Origin: Chromera velia
Lineage: Eukaryota; Sar; Chromeraceae
Reading direction: 5' to 3'
NCBI GenBank assembly: GCA_018398765.1
Contig: JAHBMJ010001638.1
Location: forward strand, 64,001 to 110,759
DNA: 46,759 nucleotides
Every line of letters starts with the position of its first letter. Position 1 is the stretch's first letter. Below are positions 21,145 through 33,155 of the stretch, piece by piece. The notes beneath the pieces were generated by a model, which saw only the letters and a program-made list of their open reading frames with translations, did no database searches and had not been told where the DNA came from. Made by a program: the position numbers and the translations under genes.

Positions 21145-24100
21145 TGTGAAAGAGAGGGAGGGGAAGGTTGAACGATACCCTTCTGATACTTCTCTATTTT
21201 CCTGTGCAGGTCCGCTGCCATCGATGAGCTCCGCAACGCTCCCCGCAGCACGCACGACCAGCTCCTCGTCACTCACAGCAAGCTCCAGCTTGGGTACGCA
21301 TCTCTCGAGAAAAAGCTTCAGGAGCTGTTGGAAGATCATGACAAGCTGAAGGAACAGCTGAAAGACAGAGAGGACATCGAGTTGGCAAGAAATGGACAAC
21401 ACATAGACGAGGTGAGTGGCAGGCACTTCTAGGGGACATCAAAGTTTTCCCCCTCTTCTCTCGGAAGGCATGGAAGGATTTTCAATACGAAAAACAAAGA
21501 TTGCACCTCTGATTACTTATTCTATACGATTTCATGCACATACAGACTGAAGCAAAAGGATTGTTTTTTCTTTTTGCTTCGTTTGTTCTGATTTTCATGA
21601 AAACACACAAGGGATTTCAAACAATTGTGAAACTTGCTGTAATGAGAATACAAGCAACTCTCACTGCCGTTGGGCGAAGCCACGGACATCCGTTTCTTTC
21701 ACTCAATCTTTGTACGATGATGTTCTTTGTGTCAAACAATCATGCAGGTCGGAAAGTTGAGGGACAAAATGGAGGAGATCAGGTCTCGACTCGACGATCA
21801 AATTAAGGACGTTAGCATCGCACACTCGCGACTCAAATCCCGAGACGAAGTCTTGAGAAGAAAAATGCAAAACAACACAGAAGTAGACTCAGCAGACGAG
21901 TCCGGCTCCTTGAAGTACCCCAAGCATGCCAAAAGAGTGAAGTGGAGAGACACAGACAGAATTCCCTTAGATGACACGGAAGACTCAGAGGTGTACATGG
22001 CAACGCAGCCCTTCACTTCCTCTTTGGAGATAGCACAAGGAGCTTCCAGCAGCCTTCCGTCACCCCATTCACCCCATTCTTCCTCCATTCATCCCCACTC
22101 TCAATCACCTCGGTTGGAAAAGGAAAACAAATCAGATCCAAAAACAGCACACACCGGTGTATCTTCGTGGTTTGCCTCTCTGATATCTCCTCTGAAATCT
22201 GTCTTCAATACCCGACACAACCCCACGGCCGTCTCGTTTCTCCAAGATTCTCCTTGGCGTTCCGTCTCGTCGCTTTCCGGCACGCCTTCTTTCCTTGACG
22301 TCTCGCCCTCCCTCGACTCATCCGACGACTCCACTCGCCACACCATCACTCGCGTTGAGTCTCCCGAGGTAGCGCCGGAGAAGAGAGGAGAGAACCCATC
22401 GGCAAAAAAAGAGAAGGAACAGAGAATGCCAGCTAGAAATCATCACAGAAGACACAAAGTCATTCTAGAGCACAAGATGAACATCCTCGTCAAAACAATG
22501 GAGAGGATCATCAGGGAAGGGGACAACGGCATCGCTGCACAAGGCCAAAGAAGAAGATACGAGACTGTCCGAGCTAAATTCCTCGCTGGCAATACCGCCC
22601 CGGATGATCTTTCACCCCACTCCCCCCTTCTTCCTGCGACGGCTCGCTCTAAGCGCAAAAACCTCAGCAAGCCCAGGAAGGCAGAAATGCAGGAGGGCTT
22701 CGACGAAGACTCAGACTCCATTCTTCCGGGAGGAGAATTGGAAGAGGAAGAGGAGGACCAAATTCGAAGAAAAGAAAACGCCGGCACCTTTCTGGGTGTT
22801 CTCTCATCTCTGTTCAGGTCTCTAGGCAAATCACCGAACGGTAAAGCACCCCCCTCTCTTGAGGATACGCAGAAGGGCCACCCCCCATCTTCCAAGACAT
22901 GGGGATCTCCTCCTAAGGGTGTCAAGAGGCCAACTGGAGACCCCCCTCGTTTGTCAGAACAAGAAGACGAAGAGGAAGACGAGGTCACCAGAGGGTCCAG
23001 ACTTGCAGACTTGGAGGACAGGGTAGCAAGGATGGAGGCATCCCGGGGCATAACCCATAGAACGGAGGGGGAGGCAGCAGAGAACAAACACATCAGGGGG
23101 CTCTTCGATCGTTTGTCTAAGTTGGACGGCGTCATTGTCAACAACACGCAACTCCTGGGTGTCGACACAGGAGGGTGGAATTCAAAGACGATGTCGGGAG
23201 GTCGTGCAGGAGGAACGATGTACCAACACAGCGCAGACACAGGCGGTCAGTGTGCTACTTCCCTTCTAAGTCCCTTCTCTTTCTTCTCTGCCTCTTGCTA
23301 AGAGGCTTCTGAAAGCCACCACCGATCTTCCCTCAATCTCTCTCTTTCTTTCTTTCTTTTTTGCCAATTTTCTGTGAGCCCCTGCAGCCTCCCCAGGTGG
23401 CCACTACGGCCTCCACCTTCCGGAGGACACAGACAGCACTTACGCAGACATGGCAGAGAAAGTCGAACAAATGGAGGCACACCTCAGGAGGCTCGAACGA
23501 AACCAGGTCGGTCTGTCGCTCACTTTGATCGGATGCTCCTTTCACGGTACGTTCTGGGTACAGAGCGTGCGTCTGTGAGTGTTGTCTGCGGGGAACAAAA
23601 ACTGTGTTGAGTAGATTTTTGGAGAAAGGAGACATGCAACCATTTATAGTAATTGAATTTTGGGACAATATTTGATCAGAAGATTCACCGTTTGGGAGGC
23701 TGCGAGGCGCTCTTCTCTTTTGCGAGTCTGCATGTGCGTGTGTGTATCTGTGACTGTGCACATGTGTCCCTGTATGCAAGCGCCTGTGTGCGTGAGCATA
23801 TCCCTGCATGCATGTGGGAATCAGGGATGGAGGGAGGGAGGGAGATTGTCAGAATGGCACCGGGTCGACTCACCTGTTCCAAAGAAAATTCTTCTTGAAA
23901 ATCCCCGACCGTTCTTTTGTTCCCGTAATCTTGCAGAGAAATGCCAAGAAGAAAGCATTCGGTCCGCATGAGGGCGAACTCACGCCAGGTTTGTTTGTTT
24001 GTTGTTTGTATGGCTGTCTGTCTAGGCAGGTTTGCATCGATTCACATGAGAAAAGGTGTACCAATGTATTGAAGAAAGGGTTCCATTGTGCTCTTTTCAC

Positions 24101-26639
24101 TTTGTTTGATGTGGTTGTACGTACAGCTGGCAAAGAAGAAAAAAAAAACACTGGAAGCTTGCATTCAGATTTGATTGAGGCAGCTAGGGCATGGGGAGAG
24201 AAATTTTGCCACATGTCGGAAACGGTAGGGCGACTCAGGTCAGGAGCAACCGGAGGAACTCATTGCATGGTCCTCTAGGTCATCAGCTGGCTAATGCAGG
24301 TATTCTTCAATTTAGTCTCACACCGTCCGTCCTTTCTTCCTCCCTTCCTTTATTTTTTTGTTCATTCCTTTCTCTTCTATTTTGCGTTCTTGTGTCGGTT
24401 TCTCCATTCACCCACGCTTCCCTTTGTTTGCCTGTCTCTCTGTCCGTCGTTCTTACTTTCACAAATGACTCCATGCTCTGCAGTGGTGAAGAGAGACGTC
24501 GACAACTTCGTCAGAGGTCAGTGAATCGATCGCTGCATCCTTCTCTTGATTGTCTATTCCTTTTTGTTGGTGTCTCCCTCATTTTCAAAGTTGTGTCGGT
24601 CGATGGCTTCATTGAAATGGTCTGGTGGTGGACAACAGACCAAAAACGAGCTTTCAAAGTCAATGGGCTTTCTCCGCTTCAATGGTGTCTCTCCCGAATC
24701 TTCCCCGCAGGAGTGGACGTCCGTTCTGCCCCACGAGATCTGCAAACGGACCTTGAAAAACACCACCAGGAAGAGGGCCAGGAGATCCTCGGGATGTTCG
24801 ACGACTTCATTCAGGTACGCTTAAGAAAAACAAATGTTCGAGGACTTCATTCAGGTACGTGTGTGCGTGTGCTCAAACAGTACTGACTGTCGCAAGCTGT
24901 CTCTGTCACACGGTCACAGACTTTGTAAGGATGAATTTCTGTAAGTCCGTTTGTCGATCTGTCACTGTGTCTGAGTGCATCAGTGAACTCTCTCTTCTCC
25001 TCCTCTCTGTACGTGTGCGCAGAGTCGCCGGAGAGGGGGCAAGGCAGTTGCAGAAACGTGCGAGAACCATGCTGGACTGAGTTCTGTCCGGACAAGTGCG
25101 CAGGCCCTGGAGCAATCTGCAGACAGGGCCTCCGGTCTCCTCGAGAAGGTCAAGGGACCCTCAGCCAAGATCACAAAATTCGAGAGGGACCACCCAGGGG
25201 TGTCTCCTCCAGAGGACCTCATGGCTGAATTTGATGAGGCCATGGGGAAGTTGCACAAAGAGTCAGTCTGTCTGTTTGTCTGTTAGATAATGAAGAACAA
25301 ATCTCAAAAAGAGCTGGAGAGACAAGGAAGGAGGAAAAGAAGGGAGCTCAGCTGCACAAGTTAGCGCAGTATTTATTGGAGCCGAATTCGACTGGTGGAC
25401 TGTGTAAGGAAACCGTTTGGAATGACGCCCGCAGTACGTTGGCTTTTTTATACCCTTCTGCTGACAGCTGCCCTCCCTTGAAACAGATCAGAAGAGCAAA
25501 AACACAGGTTGACCCTCTTCTTCGCGTTCTTTTGCGTGCTTGTCTTTGTGTCTTTGAGCAGAGGCTTCATGGAAATAACCGACAAAGAGGAGCAGCTTCA
25601 ATCAAAGGTTCGTAATGTGTAAGTACTCTCCCTCTGAATGTTGCATGATGCGCCTTGATTTGGCATTCTTTTTTTGCACTTGATTTTGCATTCTTTCTTT
25701 TGCCCATTTAAAAGCTTCCTGCGCGAGAGGTGTTGCATCAAAAGCGTTCTCACAAGTTTTGGATGCTTCCACAGTACAACTAACGTGTGTGCCACTAGCT
25801 CGTTGATGGTTCTTTGTGAATGCATGAATTCTATCTTGTGCGATTACATGCAGATCGCAGAAGCGAACAAAGGAAGCAGTCTAGATGCAGAGAAGGAGGC
25901 GCTGAAAAAAGTGAAGATCGACTTGGACCAGATGGACTTGTCAGACGAACTCGGGGAGACGGAAGGGATGCTTGAGAAGGGAGAGAGAAGTATTTCTCCC
26001 AAGGTCTTCTCTGTGCCCTCACTGCTCTCCTTCTTCTTTCCTGCACAGCCTCACAAGAGAGACACGACGCCAACAAAACAGCAGAGCTCATTCAGAGATA
26101 ATGCAGCCTCGGCTGCTGCCATTCCTCTTTCACTTCCTCTTTCTCTGTCTCTTCTCGAACTTGAACAACAACAGCAACAGAGGGAGAAGGAAACAGAGAC
26201 AGACAAACAGCAACAAACACAAAAAGACACACTGACCCAAGTCTCCTCCCTTCCACCGGGTGACCCTCTTGGAAGATCTCTCGAGGACTTCAGATACCGG
26301 TCAGGAAGAAATCAATTTATTTTTTCGAAAGAGGACAGCAGAGGCATCTCCTTAGCGAGACAAAACAGAAACATGGATCAATGATTCAGCAGAGCAACCA
26401 TGACGACCTTTCAAGTCTCCAAACGGCCCCCAACTCCCCCCTATTGGCACTCACTCAGTGCGGAGAAATAAAACGATACCTTGGAAACAGAAGAATTTGC
26501 TGTTGGGTCTCTACACCCAACCGCCCGCGTGCTCGTCGACACAAATGAATGAATGAATGAATGCAGGCGAGAGCTTGATCCCGCAAAGGTCCTCCCAAAA
26601 TTGGAAGATGTCAGCCCCTCCTTCAGTCCCCGGGGAGAC

Positions 26640-26672
<33 letters not shown>

Positions 26673-29128
26673 TCCACAGACTGCATGACTGGGGAAACAC
26701 ACACAGAGAGACGTCCAGATAGGTGGAAAAACATGTGGCAAGGCACGCAAACAGTTGAAGACCCCGGCAGAAAGATAGAAAGTTACGGAGAGAACCACAG
26801 AGACAGAAAAGCAGAAGACAGATGCACAGGCAAGACACAGAGAGATAAGCACAGGGACAGAAAAGCAGAAGACAGATGCACAGGCAAGACACAGAGAGAT
26901 AAGCACAGGGACAGAAAAGCAGAAGACAGATGCACAGGCAAGACACAGAGAGATAAGCACAGGGACAGAAAAGCAGAAGACAGATGCACAGGCAAGACAC
27001 AGAGAAAAAGGAAAGAAAGCAAGAACAAAATTTTCCATGCGCTGCATCAGTCTTGGTCATTCTGTTGCCCGTACCAATCTGTGCCCTCACCCCTTGCACT
27101 CTCCTTGTCTCTCTCCGGCTGAGTGCAGTTCTCTCAGTACCTCCGGGACGGCCTAGACGTGATTGTGGCGGCTCTTCAGAACGAGGAGAGGGCACTCGAC
27201 GTGGTCAGTCAGTCTGTCTGTCAGCGGGTCAAGTGCGATGTCATTTTACTCAGTCTCAGGATGATAACACTGAAGAAGTCAGTAAAGGTGCTCAGTATGG
27301 GTACAAGAAAGATGACAGGCCTTTTTTGTTTGCGGGAAAAGAAATTTGATGCACCTCGCGTGAATCAAGACAAGCATTTCTAAATTGAAGACGCCATGTC
27401 CATGTTTGCGCGTCAAACGACTTTTAATTGAGTTGGCTGTTCTTGTTTGTCGACTGACTGGACCATAAAGACTAGTCGTAAAAAATTTTCTGCTTCTCGC
27501 AAGTGTCCTCAATATTCCCTTATCTTCTTTCTTGATTGTGAAAACTTTCATTAGTGAAACTAAATATGGTGCTTCGATCGCCCGTTTGAGCTAAGGACAG
27601 GAGGAAACAAACAGCGGATATATGCGCACGCACGCACATCTCTTCTAGCTCGTCCACGTGCAACTATGTGCCGAGAGGGCGGCTCATTCATGAGCTCATT
27701 GACAACCTGCATGCACTATACGTGTGGAGGGAGGGTCGATGCAGTGTTAATTGTTCACTTTGCTCTCCTTAACTCCTCTGCCCCTGCCTGCTCTGGTGCT
27801 TCCTTCTTCCTTCTTGTTTCTTTCTGCTGCAGATGCAATCGGTGCGTCGGTCTAGACAGCTTTTCTTCTCTCTCACCTTCATCCCACCACCTCAGCCGCT
27901 CGCTCGTACCGCCGCTGCACATGCACACCTTTGCACTCTCCTCAATTGAATCGCGCCTTTGCGTCTGCTACCTTATCGGCGCCATCATGCCGCAAATATG
28001 CTCAGGAGAGAAGTCATCAATCTAGAAGGAAAATGTAGAAAAGAGGGGCCCGTCCGCGCAGTGAATCCACAAATTAAGTTTTGATGCATTCAAACGACAG
28101 GAGGGCTCTCCCAGGAACTGCCAAATGAGTCCAGAGAAAAACCGAGGCCCGCTTCCCTTCCGCTGCATGAAACTGCCTTCCCTCTCTCCTTTCGATCGGT
28201 GAAATTGAGAGAAAGCATGTCTGCCGGGCTGTTGGTCCCACGCGCAATTTTTGGTCAATGAAGGATACGCGGAAACAAACAAACAACCAATGTTCGTTCG
28301 TTCGTTTGATTCCATTCCATTCCATGCATCATGCAGATCGCCATCACCTGGCCTGCACGCAACCGCATGCTCCTGACGGATCTGATGAACAGCAGGGACG
28401 CGACGCTCTCGAGTCTGGAGAAGGAACTTGCTGCGGTCGGTGGCTGGGTTGGGTTTCTTGGTTGGTTGGATTAGTCTGATTCGATCCATCCATCTGCTGT
28501 CAATCTGTCTGTCTCTTTATAAAATGCTGCATTTCCTGTCTGATTGCTCTCTGTGTGCTTCGTTCTTGTGCTGGCATATCGTCGGGATAGTTTTCTGTTG
28601 GTACTTTTGGTCGAATGACATGCATGCAGAGCAAAATCTTCGTTGCCAAACGAGTGGTTCTTTTTTCCCGTCGATTGTCTGACAAGTGTGATTGGGGTAT
28701 CAGGCAGGCAGCACGAAAGGGCCCCCCAGCGTGCACGTCGGTCCACCATGCGTTCCTGTGTTTACCGTCCTCTTGATTTCTGTCTGCAGGTCATCATTGA
28801 CACGAAACAGATGGTGCACTACGTGAAGGTGCTGAGCACTTTCAGGGGACTGTCGGCCAATGACCTCAACTTGTTGCCTATGAAGGTCGGCATGCCGCCT
28901 TCCCTTCACACTGACTGACGCTTGACAGATCCATCGGATTGATCGATCAAGAAGCCGATCTGAAAAAGACCCTGCGGGATTGCCGCAGAAAATATTCTCA
29001 CCTGCTGTCGCTTTGCTGGGAAGACTCATTTGTTTGTCCGTCTGATGCGCGGGCACCTTCTCTTCTCTTCTCTTCTCAAGGAAGTCCCGTGGCCTGTCTG
29101 TCTGTCTGTCTGCCTGTCTGTCTGTCTC

Positions 29129-29159
<31 letters not shown>

Positions 29160-32100
29160 GCCTGCCTGTCTGTCTGTCTGTCTGTCTGTCTGTCTGCAAG
29201 CATACTGAATGTCCTCTCTGAATTTCTGGAGCTGTGATTGGCCGACGAACCATTTCTTTCGGCCCCCCATTGTGCGTCTCTCTCTCCCCCAAACACACAG
29301 CATTCAGTACCGAAACGCCATCCATCCTGTTGACTCGGACACTGGCTGCCTCATTCTGTCCGTATGCCCTCACGCACGCATGCATTCTGTCCGTATGCCC
29401 TCACGCACGCATGCATTCTGTCCGTGTGCTCTCACGCACGCACGCATGCATGCAGGAGTGGATAGCGGAGTTTGCACAGATCGACAGGACACAACAGCTG
29501 CCCTCCTCGAAGCAGAGCTTCAGGGTACTCACAACAGACGGGAGGTCGGTCTCGAGTCATTCGAAAAAGGCAAAGAGAAGAAACGAAAAAACAGGAAAAG
29601 ATCGAGACGATTTCCACGCCTACATCCCTCTGTCTTCTTTTGAGTCTCCCCATAAATCAATTTTACTCTATTTACATGCCACCGTCTCCATCCTGTATGT
29701 TTCTTTATCTCTTCCCTTATTTCCAGTTGCCGTCTTCTGTGTTGTTCCTCTCTGCCGCTTACCCTATCTGAGCCCACTCTCGCTGTATGTTGCGTAGTGC
29801 CCTCAGGGTTGTTGTTGTTTTTTTTTCGCGAAGTTTATTCCAACCTGTCTGGTCACTGTCACTGCAGCTCCAAAGACCCCATGACGGTCAGCAGGATTCC
29901 AGTCGTGAAGGGGGCAGACCCGGCAGACAGAGAGGACCCGAACTGGAACCACGGGGACACCCAGAATAACTTCATCGGCCCCGGCAGGACTTTCGACGAG
30001 GCGGTCAAGTACAACCCCCAGCTGTTCCAACCGGATCTCCCAGGAAATCTGGGCAGGATAGACGAGGAGGAGTACCGGGTCGGTCGGTCTGTCCTAGAGT
30101 GAAGGGGGATAGGAGTAGAGCAAGGTAGAGTGGATGTTGGGATTGTATGGATAAAGTTCTTTTTTTCCCAGATAGTTCCTTTGAAGATGGATCGAGCGTG
30201 GTCCTCCGCCTTTTGTTACTCTAGCACACGTCGAGCCGAGAGGGCTTATTGTTTTGAGTACTCAAGGAGTGTTGGAGGTTTTCTGTTCTGGTGAGAAGGT
30301 TCATGGGAATAAGAGTGCACTTGGGGAGAATCAAGTTGGCGTATGCGTCCGCTGTGCTGGTAAAGAGAGACATTAACTGGACACAGACACACAGACAGAT
30401 ACAAATAATAAACACACACAGACACACATACACAGCTAGAAAGACACACACAGATAGTCTGGGGGCGGCAGAGAGAGAGAGAGTAAGGGAAACAGACAGA
30501 GAGGAAAGGTGGAAGGCGTGTCTTCAGTTAAGGCGTCAGAGACGAAGCAGGACAGGGGCCGTGAAGGATCACACCGATCGGTCGATCAGACGTTAGGATG
30601 AGACCTGACAGCAAGGAGAAAAGGGAAAGAAGGGAATGTGACTGTCCTTTGCACTCATTGAATTGCGGGGATCCTCCTGACTGATGGTTCTTTTCCTTCT
30701 CCTCTTTTGTTCCTCTGCGTGCAGAAAATGGAACAGAGCTGTCAGTCGGCTCCCACTTTCCCTTTCCTTCTCAAATGCTCATTCTTTTCTTCGCCTCCGC
30801 CTTTTCCCCCTATGTCCCAGATTCTCCCTTCTTTCTTCCTCTCTGTGCCGCTACAGCATCGTGTGGTCCCTTTTTGGATTCTTGCTCGAATGTCAACATT
30901 GCTGTCTGTATCTTCTTGCTCTTCGACCGCCTTTCTGGTCTCCTCTTCGAATTAATTGTCTTTCTTTCCTCTCGTGTTCCTCTTCTTCCTGTGTTAAATT
31001 TCGGCTTTCGTTCCTGTTGTTGCTATTCTATTCTACCCCTGAACCTTCCATCCTAATCCCCTCGTACCTCACATGCAGACTTCAACTTCTGCCACATCCA
31101 AAATTTGGGTCCTGACCGCCCGAAGACGCAGAACCTGAAGCCCGCCTGTGAGTCCCTATACCTGTATATTCATATACCCCCCTACCGTCTCATTACATGG
31201 AAATGTACCGCTACCGTACAAAAGCGCATGAAGTAAAGCCGGATTTTGAGTCTGATCTGTCAGAGCGAGATTAGAAGGCTGGTGGTACGAGAGACCGCAA
31301 ACAGCTTTATGTCCGCAACAGGGTGGGGGACCCAACAGTCTGATCAAAGAAGAAGGGAGTGCAATTATGACCGGAGACGTGCTCCTGCGTCTCTCTACAA
31401 GACATTTTGTTAAAGGCCGAGTGATGCAAAGAGAGATTTTGGTTGTAGCACTTTTCTTCTTCTAATGAGACCTGATCCAATCACCAAAACGATCAGAAGA
31501 GGAGATAGCAACAAAACACCAGTGATGAATTCTTTTTGTATATCTGCGTGTGACTTGAATTTATTACTGTGCGCGCAGGCGACCCAAACTGGAGGGCCCA
31601 AAGTGAGTTGCTGAGTGAGGGCGTCTCGGCAGACTTTGGGCTCTTGTTCTTGTTTGTCCCTGGAGCCGTTTTTACTCAAAAGACGCAGACTGCCTGGATC
31701 TCTTTGAGCAGTCGCACCTTTATCCGTCCTCGCACACTCTCTTTCAACGGACGTTGGCGTGCTTCTACTCTTTGACTTTCATTGTGGTCTTTCTTTCTTT
31801 CTTTCTTTCTCTCTCTCTCTCTCTCTGTCTGTCTCTCTCTCTCTCTCGTTGTGTGTCTTCGTGTCTTTGTGTCTTTGTGTGTTTGTGTATCTTTGTGTGT
31901 GCATGTGCGTGTGACGAAGAGAAAGAGGCCAAAGCTGCGGATATCTTCGGCTGCCAACTTGTGCTTCAACGAACAATTGACGGACTTTTGCTCTCTTTTT
32001 GAAAGGCGATTTCTGAAAGAGCGTTTTTGAATGCCCCTTCCTTGCTCCATCGCTCCCTTCCTGCTGAATGGCATGCATGCAGTGCATCTTTCGAGATCGA

Positions 32101-32912
32101 GGGGCTCACAAGGTATGCACTGACTCACTCATTCTTTTTGCACTCTCTCTTCGGGAGTACTTGTCGTTGCCTTCTGCTATACTCTCGCCCTTTCTTTTTC
32201 TGTTCGCCGTTTTCTGTTTCTGTGGATGTACGCGTATCCCCTGAACTTTAATTCTTGCCGGTTTCTGCTCGGAAGGCTTCGGCATATCTCCTGTCGCTTT
32301 GCATGTGCATGGGGCCTCGGTATGGTGTGTGCATGCGCGCCTGCAGTCTCTTTTTCTATTCAGCATCCTCATTCACTTTTCCAACAGCCTTTGAACACAC
32401 TTCGTAGGAACTGTACACGCACTCATATAGAAAAGTGAGACCAGTTTTGAAGTCAGGGTGATTTGGCCAGTCGAGACCGCCCTTTCCGAGCGGAAAATGC
32501 GCACTTTTAATCTTTTAGTTTTGTAGAGTGGTGCTAGCTGTGCCGGGGGTGGCTTCACATGCATGCATGCATGTGTCCCTGTTGCATCCGCCAGTACGCT
32601 CTAGCAAAAACCGGCAAGAATTAAAGTTCAGGGGATGCGTATTTTGGCATCAGCATTTGCGGCCGCCTTTTTTCATGCCTAATTGACTCCCCATGCTTGA
32701 GCCCTCAGTCGAGAGTTTGTTGTCCAACAAAAGAATTCTATGCAGCGTGTGGAAATTTATGCTGCCTGTTTTTTGAAAATTGTTTTGTGTTGCATGTCTG
32801 CCTGATCTCCTACCACCTGCAGCTGCTGCCAGGCGTCAGTCCCCTCACTTTGAAAAAAGGTTCCCTTCCATTCTTTTCCTTTCCCTTCCTCCAATGTGCA
32901 ATCACAGGGCAC

Positions 32913-32949
<37 letters not shown>

Positions 32950-32977
32950 AAGAGAGAGACAAAGACAGACACACACA

Positions 32978-33071
<94 letters not shown>

Positions 33072-33117
33072 CACACAGAGAAAAAGCCGGTGCAAATCGA
33101 TGACTGGCCGTCCCACA

Positions 33118-33155
<38 letters not shown>

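Noticed and set aside
24127-24222. Possible extra exon reading KNTGSLHSDLIEAARAWG
   Set aside because: It has an acceptor and begins in phase 1 but has no donor in phase 1 to join the next exon, and the 23937-23988 exon joins 24484-24516 directly in phase, as in module A.
26553-27122. Repetitive charged ORF downstream of exon 26567
   Set aside because: It is produced by CAGA repeats and the 54 bp minisatellite; the splice chain skips it.
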